Positions 1-6,009 are shown, numbered from the stretch's first letter. The stretch is DNA of 7,716 nucleotides from Bacillota bacterium (GCA_030705665.1 JAUZQA010000185.1:1-7716); one strand, 5' to 3'. The notes: generated by a model from the sequence alone, not told the origin. Made by a program: numbers and translations.

Positions 1-1961
1 GTGTAACGAGGAGTAATATTTTGGTATTTTCCATTCCAAATCGCAAACAATGCACCGATCACAATCATAAAGGAACCGATCCAAATCCAATCCATCATCG
101 GATTAACTTTCACAAGGAATGTCGCATTGCCGTTTTTATCCCAAGTACTTAAAACAATATACAAATCTTCTTTCAAAGAAGAGATGATTGTAACTACTGA
201 AGAAGGTTGTGAATCCGTTTGGTTATAAAAGACTTTTTCCGGTTCATATGAACCAAGTTTTTCACCATTCTTAAACACAGTGATACCTGCATAGACAATG
301 TCATTACTATTTTCTTTTTTCTGATCCAAACGATCGTAATTAATGTGATAGGCTCCCAAATCGATTGACTTTCCTAATGAGACTGTTTTCATCGTTTGCA
401 AATCATAGTTTTGGGAACCAATAATCCCCATTGTAATACACGCAATTCCAAGATGAACAAGGTATCCGCCATAACGTCTACGGTTCTTAACCATTAAGCG
501 ATAAAGTGCCACAAAAGGATTTTCATTTGTCATCTTTCTTCTTGCTTTTACCCCTCTATAAAACTCTAAAAAGTGAGTGATTAATAATAGAGTAATGACA
601 CCATAGCCGATAACCGCCCAAGCTTTTTGCATACCCAAAGCAACCATTAATCCCATTGCAATGACAGCGAGTATTGCTGGAATTAAGAAGTTTTTCCTCA
701 GGTTCTTAACTGTTGAGCGCTGCCATGCCAAGAGTGGACAAACAGCCATTACAAACATCATACATAAAAGAATCGGTGCCTCTACTGTGTTAAAGAAAGG
801 AGTTCCAACCGTAACCTTTGTTCCTTTTACAGCTTCAGAAACTAATGGGAAAATCGTGCCCCAGAATACTGCAAACGCCGCACCTACCAACAAGAGGTTA
901 TTAATCAAGAAAGAACTTTCCTTTGAAACATATGATTGAAATTCTCCTGCACTTCTTTTTAGTAAACTATATCTGCTCATCAAAACATATAATGATGCAA
1001 TTACAGCAACACCCATGAAAATTAAGAAGTATAGTCCTAAATTTGAATTTGCAAATGCATGGACAGATGTGAGAACTCCGCTTCGTACTAAGAATGTTCC
1101 AAACAGGGTTAAAGCATAAGAGATGATGATTAAACTGATATTCCAAACCTTAAGCATATTTTTCCGTTCTTGAATCATCACGGAGTGTAAAAATGCAGTG
1201 GCCGTTAACCATGGCATAAAGGATGCATTTTCTACTGGATCCCATGCCCAATAGCCGCCCCAGCCAAGCTCAACATATGCCCATTGACCGCCAAAAATAT
1301 TTCCTAAGCTTAAGAACAACCATGCAATGATCGTCCAGCGTCGAGTCATTTTAATCCAGAAGTCATCCATATTTTTCATGATTAAGGCAGCCATCGCGAA
1401 AGCAAATGGAACGGAAAGTCCAACGTATCCAAGATATAATGTGACAGGGTGGATAATCATCCCTGGATTTTGCAGCATTGGATTCAAACCTCTTCCATCT
1501 GCAGGTACCGATGTTAAAACCTCAAATGGTTTAGCAACAAATCCAAGAATGAAGAAGAAAAATACTGCATTTGCCATTAAAATCGATACGATATACGGAA
1601 TCATTGGATTACCTTTCATTTTTCTGGAATAGGTAATCATAATGGAATAAAGTGTTAAAAAGAATGTCCATAAGAGTAATGAACCGGCGTTACTTGCCCA
1701 GAGAGCTGTTAATTTGTAAATCAACGGCAGGTCTTTGCTCGTATAATCAGTGACCGTTGCGTATTGAAATTGGGAAGTCCCTAATAAGTAAAACAAGGAA
1801 ATCATGGCAAGTGCTGCACAAATGAATACGGCAATTGTTCCGCCTTTACCGCTATTAATAAATTTTTGATTTTTTGTACTGATCCCCAGCGTCATGATCA
1901 GTAGTGAATAGATTGCAAGAGCTAAACCAAGGTAGATGGTAGCGTTAGCAAATAAAAACAT
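1..1961 (-). CDS. ccmF: CcmF/NrfE-family haem lyase subunit (C-terminal end cut by window edge)
   Basis: Polytopic membrane protein of System I cytochrome c maturation. The family takes haem from holo-CcmE and helps attach it to CxxCH motifs of apocytochromes outside the membrane. The frame is open from ATG at 1961 to the left edge, giving 653 codons without a stop, close to usual family length, so only a short C-terminus should be missing. The tryptophan-rich haem-handling (WWD) motif WGGYWAWDPVEN is at residues 234-245. Four histidines sit where CcmF haem-ligand histidines are expected: H171 (IIHPVTLYLGY), H259 (FLHS), H301 (TSVHAF) and H503 (YLVHLG). Many hydrophobic segments are visible, and a last membrane segment lies near residues 625-645. 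The start has an AGAAGGTGA ribosome binding site about five bases upstream. The gene lies 26 bases after ccmE and is probably co-transcribed with it. Family identification is firm; the substrate cytochrome is inferred. Confidence 0.95.
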   Translation of the reverse strand, partial: MFLFANATIYLGLALAIYSLLIMTLGISTKNQKFINSGKGGTIAVFICAALAMISLFYLLGTSQFQYATVTDYTSKDLPLIYKLTALWASNAGSLLLWTFFLTLYSIMITYSRKMKGNPMIPYIVSILMANAVFFFFILGFVAKPFEVLTSVPADGRGLNPMLQNPGMIIHPVTLYLGYVGLSVPFAFAMAALIMKNMDDFWIKMTRRWTIIAWLFLSLGNIFGGQWAYVELGWGGYWAWDPVENASFMPWLTATAFLHSVMIQERKNMLKVWNISLIIISYALTLFGTFLVRSGVLTSVHAFANSNLGLYFLIFMGVAVIASLYVLMSRYSLLKRSAGEFQSYVSKESSFLINNLLLVGAAFAVFWGTIFPLVSEAVKGTKVTVGTPFFNTVEAPILLCMMFVMAVCPLLAWQRSTVKNLRKNFLIPAILAVIAMGLMVALGMQKAWAVIGYGVITLLLITHFLEFYRGVKARRKMTNENPFVALYRLMVKNRRRYGGYLVHLGIACITMGIIGSQNYDLQTMKTVSLGKSIDLGAYHINYDRLDQKKENSNDIVYAGITVFKNGEKLGSYEPEKVFYNQTDSQPSSVVTIISSLKEDLYIVLSTWDKNGNATFLVKVNPMMDWIWIGSFMIVIGALFAIWNGKYQNITPRY

Positions 1962-1987
1962 TTTGTCACCTTCTTTTTAGATGCCTT

Positions 1988-2467
1988 TTATTTTTGAGTA
2001 GTTGTTGTCTTTGCAGGTAAATCTTCTTTGTGGGTCTCAGGATTATAGTTTTTCGGCATATCCTTTATACTTTTGCCTTCATATTTCGAAGGGCATCTTG
2101 TTTGGACACTTTCAGCTTTAAATTGATTATTTCCCAGCGGTGCTCCTTGAAGAATTGTATCAATGTTATCAGTAAAGTTATCTGGTTTTACTCCGTGATA
2201 AATAACATGCAGGGTTTCTGTATTCTTCTTGTCTTTATCTTTGAGATCAAATTGCAATTCAACTTTCTGTGCATCCCACTTTATTGATTTCTCTATTAAT
2301 AAACCTTCAACAGTGACATAATCCTTTTTGTGCTGATCCTGTGTTGCGATAAGCTGTTTGAGTGGAAGTTCCACCCCGCTTGAACCTGGGGTAGCAGCCA
2401 TTAGAAGGAATACAATTGCACCAGCAATAATAAAGCCGCCTATTAAAACCATTGTATTTTTTTTCAC
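1988..2467 (-). CDS. ccmE: CcmE-type haem chaperone, CxxxY variant
   Basis: Membrane-anchored periplasm-side haem chaperone that carries haem to CcmF. It has an N-terminal membrane segment (about residues 6-24), then a soluble domain with the OB-fold pattern of CcmE, including DYVTVEGLL and LHVIYHGVKPDNF. The haem-binding motif is CPSKY (C125, Y129), so cysteine replaces the usual histidine of HxxxY. This CxxxY form is known from archaea and some anaerobic bacteria as a System I variant. The C-terminal tail is hydrophilic and ends in a Thr-rich stretch. I chose GTG at 2467-2465 (159 aa), because the AAAGAGGG ribosome binding site (2483-2476) is about nine bases upstream. An in-frame GTG at 2476-2474 touches that site and has no room for one of its own. 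The gene begins 14 bases after the SHOCT-tail gene stops, suggesting a tight operon. Confidence 0.9.
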   Translation of the reverse strand: MKKNTMVLIGGFIIAGAIVFLLMAATPGSSGVELPLKQLIATQDQHKKDYVTVEGLLIEKSIKWDAQKVELQFDLKDKDKKNTETLHVIYHGVKPDNFTDNIDTILQGAPLGNNQFKAESVQTRCPSKYEGKSIKDMPKNYNPETHKEDLPAKTTTTQK

Positions 2468-2481
2468 ACCATACACCCTCT

Positions 2482-3519
2482 TTAAAGTAATTTCTTCATT
2501 TCTTCTTCGTATGTTTCTTGATCAATCTTTCCGTTTAAAAGCTTCTTACGTAGTTCTTTCTTCTCTTCAGCATTTGCCAATTTATCTATTTTTTTAGAAG
2601 TTGGTTTACCAGGCTGTTTCTTGGTTGATTTATTGGAAGTTAAAGAGGATGTTTTTCGCATTCTTCCTCTCAAACCAAAAAAGATGAATAATCCAGCTAT
2701 GATAATGGCTATTCCAATAATAGAGGCTCCTCCGATTCCAATAATCGGCTGTTTGCTCTTATCGGTATTACTTGTTGTTGTATTTCCGTTAACACCTGAA
2801 TGGGTTGAATCCTTTGGCGGCTGCTCTTTATTAATTACCGATAATGAAGATACATTATCCTTTTTGGTATAAGTAAATGAGTAGTTTACCGTATTTCCCG
2901 GTTTTACATTTTTGTATTCGTAATAATAAAGATCTTCTTTATAGTCACTTTTAGATGTGCTTTGTGCCTTTGGCGTTAATGCGATAGTTTTGGCATTCAT
3001 AGGTGCGTAGAATACAACATCCAATGTTCCAATGTCTGCTTGGTTCGTAAATTGATAGTTAAAGCTTTTTTGATCACTTACATTAATAGAGTTCGTATAA
3101 TACTCAATAACGTAACGGTATGTATCACCGTTTTTAATTGCCTTACCTGGTTTCCATGAGATGGTGCCCTTGTCCTTATTTACTTCAAATGGGCGTTGTA
3201 CTTCTGATTTATTTACATCAGGAAACTCCGCGACAAGATTGACCTCAAAATTTTTATCCTTTGTCGGAACAGGAATTTCTATATTGCCGCTATAATCCTG
3301 TCCACTTTTATTGGTAAAAGTCCCATACTGGCCTACTAGTAATGAGGGAGTGTCCTTTGGCCAGTCAGCCGGATAATCAAACTCTGGCATAACTTGAATC
3401 TGCATGTCTTGGTATGGAAATTTGTCCGCCTGGAAGGGAGCTTCGGCATTTGCATTTTTAATGACAAAACTTGATAAGAATGTTGTAATCACAAATAAAG
3501 CCAACAACTTCTTTCGCAT
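2482..3519 (-). CDS. Secreted, membrane-anchored protein of unknown function with SHOCT-like C-terminal tail
   Basis: I do not recognise the extracellular part. The 345-residue product has a Sec signal peptide (residues 1-25, positively charged start, hydrophobic core, cleavage likely after NANA), then an exported domain of about 230 residues rich in Tyr, Asn and beta-type alternation. Next come a Ser/Thr/Asn linker, one membrane segment (about 257-282), a basic cytoplasmic stretch, and a terminal segment 317-345 with the pattern of a SHOCT short helical domain (LRKKLLNGKIDQETYEEE). It contains no cysteine at all, so it is neither a CcmG/CcmH thiol-disulfide protein nor a c-type cytochrome. 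The start has an ideal AGGAGG site six bases upstream. It is first in a probable operon with ccmE and ccmF, so a role in cytochrome c assembly or in presenting apocytochrome is reasonable inference, but no function is shown. Confidence 0.85.
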   Translation of the reverse strand: MRKKLLALFVITTFLSSFVIKNANAEAPFQADKFPYQDMQIQVMPEFDYPADWPKDTPSLLVGQYGTFTNKSGQDYSGNIEIPVPTKDKNFEVNLVAEFPDVNKSEVQRPFEVNKDKGTISWKPGKAIKNGDTYRYVIEYYTNSINVSDQKSFNYQFTNQADIGTLDVVFYAPMNAKTIALTPKAQSTSKSDYKEDLYYYEYKNVKPGNTVNYSFTYTKKDNVSSLSVINKEQPPKDSTHSGVNGNTTTSNTDKSKQPIIGIGGASIIGIAIIIAGLFIFFGLRGRMRKTSSLTSNKSTKKQPGKPTSKKIDKLANAEEKKELRKKLLNGKIDQETYEEEMKKLL

Positions 3520-3827
3520 ATTAAGCCTCCTATTAATCTTCTAATAATGGGGAGAAACTTTATTAAAAAACACTTTTTCACTATAGTCCTCTTTGAAATA
3601 AATATAATATTATTCCACCCTCTATAGTTAAATCACTCTTGAACATTTTGTTAAAGAGAATAAATCGTTGCGTTTTCGTCAAAAAAACACCACAGAATGT
3701 TCACAATTATAAATAGTCATTTCTGGCTGTTTAATATAGGTATTTAGAATTAACTATTTTTCTTGTTTTTGAGATTATGTATTTACTTGATAGTAGGATA
3801 GGTATGGTATTACTAAGCATTTAGAAA
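3520..3827. other. Intergenic spacer upstream of the cytochrome maturation operon
   Basis: Very AT-rich, with no credible coding frame on either strand. It probably holds the promoter of the SHOCT-tail/ccmE/ccmF operon (minus strand). A TTGTGAACATTCTGTGG stretch at 3707-3691 (minus strand) resembles TTGTGAA-type ResD half-sites, but is too degenerate to call. Confidence 0.5.
3604..3632 (-). promoter_or_regulatory. Candidate sigma-A promoter for the SHOCT-tail/ccmE/ccmF operon
   Basis: On the minus strand TTTAAC (3632-3627) is followed after exactly 17 bases by TATTAT (3609-3604). The -10 matches consensus at five of six positions and the -35 at about three of six. It lies about 85 bases upstream of the ATG at 3519. 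The region is so AT-rich that chance matches are expected, so this is only the best candidate I found. Confidence 0.3.
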
Positions 3828-3855
3828 CCCTGTAACGATTTACATCGTTACAGGG
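3828..3855 (-). terminator. Intrinsic terminator after the di-haem cytochrome gene
   Basis: A perfect 12-bp inverted repeat, CCCTGTAACGAT and ATCGTTACAGGG, separated by four bases. It starts 14 bases past the cytochrome stop codon. On the minus strand it is followed by TTTCTAAAT, a short and imperfect U tract. It separates the lipoprotein/cytochrome unit from the maturation operon. Confidence 0.75.
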
Positions 3856-3869
3856 CCATCCCTTTGTCA

Positions 3870-4517
3870 CTACTTTTTCTGTAGCGAACGAATATAACTG
3901 ACAATATCGGTGATGTCATTTTCCTTTAACTGCCGTACGCCTTCCTGACCTTTTAAAGATGGTCCCATCCTGGTATCTTCACGACCGAATGCTGTGGTGA
4001 TCCAGATTTGCTTATCACTTGTGTATTTCAAGTATTCGGTATTTGATAAAGAGGGTCCCATTTTTTGCATTCCAGCTGCATTTTCACCATGGCAGGTGAG
4101 ACAATAGGTTTTGTAAAGACGAATACCGTTTTGAACATTCCCTCTAATATCCTTTGGTGCAGAGAGTGCAATGTTTTCTGTTTGCCAATTTCTAATATAA
4201 GCTACAAGATTATTTAGATCCTTATTCGAAAGAGATTGATAACTCGGCATCTCAGTGCCAGTTCGGCCATACCTGATATAATTTTTTAAATCATTGTCCG
4301 AACTAGTATTAAGGAAGTGTTGATTATTTAATGCTGTACCAGTCTTCGGTCCTTCACCTTTTCCAGTTTCACCATGACAGGTGATGCATTGCTGTTCAAA
4401 AATCTTTTCTCCAGCTGAAACAACTTTATTTTTCTTTTCTTGAAGGTCATTACTAAGTAGCAGGATAAAAATCCCCACTATAATAATAAGATAAAGCCCT
4501 ATTAATACTTTTTTCAT
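3870..4517 (-). CDS. Membrane-anchored di-haem cytochrome c
   Basis: Extracytoplasmic electron carrier with two covalent haems. From ATG at 4517 it is 215 residues: an N-terminal membrane anchor (about residues 4-21), then two class I cytochrome c domains in tandem. The first has CITCH at 44-48 and a likely axial Met at 90 (TEMPSY). The second has CLTCH at 139-143 and a likely axial Met at 184 (TRMGPS). Each ends in the usual C-terminal helix (LVAYIRNW and IVSYIRSLQ). I chose the 4517 start because ribosome binding site AAGAGGTG (4529-4522) is directly upstream and the protein then begins with its anchor (MKKVLIGLYL). An in-frame ATG at 4583 would add 22 non-hydrophobic residues inside the tail of the preceding gene. 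The gene starts ten bases after the lipoprotein TAA, so the two are probably translationally coupled. Its redox partner is unknown; the CcmE/CcmF proteins encoded downstream could mature it. Confidence 0.93.
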   Translation of the reverse strand: MKKVLIGLYLIIIVGIFILLLSNDLQEKKNKVVSAGEKIFEQQCITCHGETGKGEGPKTGTALNNQHFLNTSSDNDLKNYIRYGRTGTEMPSYQSLSNKDLNNLVAYIRNWQTENIALSAPKDIRGNVQNGIRLYKTYCLTCHGENAAGMQKMGPSLSNTEYLKYTSDKQIWITTAFGREDTRMGPSLKGQEGVRQLKENDITDIVSYIRSLQKK

Positions 4518-4521
4518 GGGG

Positions 4522-4530
4522 CACCTCTTA
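4522..4530 (-). promoter_or_regulatory. Ribosome binding site overlapping the lipoprotein stop codon
   Basis: On the minus strand TAAGAGGTG contains both the TAA stop of the selenoprotein frame (4530-4528) and the AAGAGGTG ribosome binding site of the cytochrome gene, four bases before its ATG. This overlap fixes the cytochrome start at 4517 and independently supports translation of the lipoprotein frame past its internal TGA. Confidence 0.8.
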
Positions 4531-4974
4531 CTTTTTTGGCTCAGGAGTTGGAGTTCCTTCTCCAAGGTTTCCATATTTCTCAACGATTAAATCATATGTT
4601 TCCTTTGGACTTTTACCACTATCATGCATTTGTATCGCGTCACGCGCGATATTTACACAGGTGTCTCACGTTATCCCATGCTGATCCCATGCTTCAACAG
4701 CATTATTGGAACCCATTTTTTGTACAAAGCAATTTAGGTTACTTTTATGTCCATCAGCTACACAGCCGCAAAAACATGGTACCTGAGAGAGGACATTAGG
4801 ATTGTTAGAAGCCATAACATATGTTTCTTGAACTTTAGTTGATGAATTTAAAACGTAATTAGGAAATGGTTGATGTTTCTTGTTTAGTGTTAAATCTTCC
4901 TTTTTAGTTCCACAGCCTGCCACAATAACGGCCAAGGCAATAATGGCTATTAGTATAAAAGAAAAACGTTTCAT
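4528..4974 (-). CDS. PCYCGC-type lipoprotein read as a selenoprotein (in-frame TGA = Sec103)
   Basis: Exported lipoprotein of the PCYCGC-motif family, whose function is not established. It has a lipoprotein signal with lipobox VAGC (C21), PCFCGC at residues 66-71 (C67, C69, C71), a GHKSNLNCF segment (H76, C82) and WDQHGIT at 96-102. Then comes TGA at 4668-4666, followed by DTC. The family normally has CxxC here (from memory of the family), so TGA falls on the first cysteine and gives UxxC (U103, C106). After the TGA the frame is open for 45 codons and stays family-like (NIARDAIQMHDSGKSPKETY, then LIVEKYG), ending at TAA 4530-4528; total 148 residues. A SECIS-like hairpin directly follows the TGA. 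AAAGGAGGGG is an excellent ribosome binding site before ATG 4974. The many Cys/His suggest redox or metal chemistry outside the membrane. Alternatives are a nonsense mutation or a sequencing error (TGT or TGC to TGA). Confidence 0.85.
4633..4668 (-). promoter_or_regulatory. Candidate bacterial SECIS element directing selenocysteine insertion at TGA 4668-4666
   Basis: Fourteen bases after the TGA begins a perfect 7-bp stem, TATCGCG (4651-4645) with CGCGATA (4639-4633), closed by the loop CGTGA (4644-4640). The loop starts 21 bases after the TGA and has G at its second position. This fits the general bacterial SECIS description: a short hairpin inside the coding region shortly after UGA, with a small apical loop and a G in the first two loop bases. 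It lies wholly within the open frame. The stem is GC-rich in otherwise AT-rich DNA. SelB recognition is inferred. Confidence 0.75.
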
Positions 4975-5014
4975 TTCCTTCCCCTCCTTTCACATCTTTA
5001 GATAGCTTCGTTTC

Positions 5015-5102
5015 CATTTTAGCAAACCGATTTCAACTAAAATGCTTTTAATTTTTACTATTTAGTGAAGTTTGAAATGGTAGCAACTGTTAAAAATCGG
5101 TT
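5015..5102 (-). repeat. Nested, interlocking inverted repeats in the lipoprotein leader
   Basis: Two inverted repeats interlock between the response regulator and the lipoprotein gene. AACCGATTT (5102-5094) is complementary to AAATCGGTT (5033-5025). The second arm sits in the 14-base loop of a separate 8-bp pair, CATTTTAG (5044-5037) and CTAAAATG (5022-5015). In RNA these could form either a pseudoknot or two alternative folds; in DNA they could be operator sites. The innermost arm ends about 40 bases before the lipoprotein ATG. No U tract follows, so a plain terminator is unlikely. Confidence 0.45.
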
Positions 5103-5113
5103 CTCACTTTTAT

Positions 5114-5782
5114 TTATATATTTTGGAGCCAGCCCTCTTGAAGAGCATAAGTAGCTGCTTGGACCCGATTATTCATTTGCAGCTTTTCCATAATATTTCT
5201 GAGATGATTTTTTACCGTATTTTCGGAAATACAAAGTGAAATCGCTATTTCACGATTGGTATAGCCTTTAATTACATGCATTAAGATTTCCTTTTCTCTT
5301 TTCGTTAGTATGTTTGTTTTCTTTAAAGTTCTTACCGATTTTAGTTCTGCTGGCTGATGGCTTGTTATAAATTCAACAATTTTTCTTACAATCGGTCCTG
5401 AAATGATACTCTCGCCTCGGTTAACCATGTGTATAAATGTTAGTAACTCATTAGGCAGTAAATTTTTTAACAAGTACCCTTTTGCTCCTAATCTTAGTGC
5501 TTCAAATAACTGATCTTCAATTTCCTCGATGGTTAACAAAAGGACCTTTACTTCCGGCATATTCTCAGAAATCTTCCTCAAAACCTCTAATCCGTCGATA
5601 TTTTGCAAATTCACATCCATTAATAGAACATCAGGTTTATATTGTTTTGTTAATTCATACGCATCATAGCCATTTTGAGCTTTGCCAACGATCTCCAATG
5701 TTTCATCATCAGAAAGAATACTTTCTATTCCTCGGATAAACATATAATGGGCATCGGCGATTAATATTTTGACCTTATCCAT
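5114..5782 (-). CDS. NarL/LuxR-family response regulator (orphan in this window)
   Basis: Two-component transcription factor of 222 residues. The receiver domain (about 4-120) has the phospho-acceptor D56 (LLMDVNL) and the conserved switch residues T84 and K106. The DNA-binding LuxR-type helix-turn-helix spans about 157-217 (LTKREKEIL, NREIAISLCISENTVKNHL). The usual acidic pair near the N-terminus (DD) is D10-A11 here, so one Mg-binding acidic residue is missing. The usual MPxMDG run is LQNIDG. This may weaken or alter phosphorylation. No histidine kinase is adjacent. The gene lies upstream of, and in the same direction as, the lipoprotein/cytochrome pair with a 139-base gap, so it is a likely regulator of that unit or of the maturation operon; this is inference. 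A long AT-rich leader precedes it. The start is ATG 5782, with a GAGGG site close upstream. Confidence 0.93.
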   Translation of the reverse strand: MDKVKILIADAHYMFIRGIESILSDDETLEIVGKAQNGYDAYELTKQYKPDVLLMDVNLQNIDGLEVLRKISENMPEVKVLLLTIEEIEDQLFEALRLGAKGYLLKNLLPNELLTFIHMVNRGESIISGPIVRKIVEFITSHQPAELKSVRTLKKTNILTKREKEILMHVIKGYTNREIAISLCISENTVKNHLRNIMEKLQMNNRVQAATYALQEGWLQNI

Positions 5783-5969
5783 TTAACATCCCTCAATTTA
5801 CAGATAAAATTAAGAACTCTCCCAATTCTTTTTCATTTTAGACATAAAAAAATATGCTTACTAGGCATAAAGAATTAGTTTTATAAATTGTTCAAAATTT
5901 TAGAGACACATTTTCACAAAACGCTCATATTTGTGATTTTTGTGAAGAAAATTTTTCTGAAATAAAAAA
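5783..5969 (-). promoter_or_regulatory. Leader and promoter region of the response regulator gene
   Basis: Non-coding and AT-rich. On the minus strand a TATAAA (5885-5880) is a plausible -10 element with no good -35 before it, as expected for an activator-dependent promoter. Nearer the gene, TATGC (5869-5865) and GCATA (5857-5853) form a weak 5-bp hairpin followed by seven T residues, which could act as a leaky attenuator. Neither element is strong. Confidence 0.35.
5907..5951. promoter_or_regulatory. Cluster of TTGTGA-type motifs upstream of the response regulator
   Basis: TTTTGTGAAAATGTG lies on the minus strand (5921-5907), and TTTGTGATT plus TTTGTGAAG occur in tandem on the plus strand (5930-5947). 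TTTTCACAAAA and TTTTTGTGAAGAAAA make a gapped inverted repeat. TTGTGAA resembles half-sites described for the oxygen-limitation regulator ResD in Bacillus. The minus-strand copy would sit near -34 to -44 relative to the TATAAA at 5885, a usual place for an activator. It is not a proper Fnr palindrome (TGTGA-N6-TCACA). Confidence 0.35.
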
Positions 5970-5997
5970 GACTGAGTACCATAAAAAGTACTCAGCC
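5970..5997 (-). terminator. Intrinsic terminator after efp
   Basis: On the minus strand GGCTGAGTAC and GTACTCAGTC pair over ten positions with one G-U, around an 8-base loop, followed directly by TTTTTT ATTT. It starts 12 bases after the efp stop codon. It ends the housekeeping pair and isolates the response regulator transcriptionally. Confidence 0.9.
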
Positions 5998-6009
5998 TTT
6001 CATTACATA

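Noticed and set aside
661..1632. Plus-strand open frames at 661-939 and 1327-1632
   Set aside because: They lie wholly inside ccmF on the opposite strand, have no family resemblance and lack good ribosome binding sites.
2474..2476. GTG at 2476 as the ccmE start
   Set aside because: It overlaps the ribosome binding site itself; GTG at 2467 has correct spacing and gives a typical MKK start before the membrane anchor.
3663..3683. TTGACG on the minus strand (3683-3678) as a -35 element
   Set aside because: The only acceptable -10-like hexamer (TATTCT) is 14 bases away, too close for a normal sigma-A promoter.
3828..3855. Hairpin as a plus-strand terminator
   Set aside because: No T tract follows on the plus strand and no plus-strand gene precedes it.
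4666..4668. TGA as an ordinary stop or nonsense mutation in the lipoprotein gene
   Set aside because: The following 45 codons stay open and family-like, the real TAA is coupled to the next ribosome binding site, and a SECIS-like hairpin follows. Kept only as the alternative explanation.
4536..4799. Plus-strand open frame across the lipoprotein gene
   Set aside because: Shadow of the selenoprotein coding strand, with no signal or motif of its own.
5911..5951. Fnr binding site
   Set aside because: No TGTGA-N6-TCACA palindrome with proper spacing is present; only half-site-like TTGTGA units are seen.
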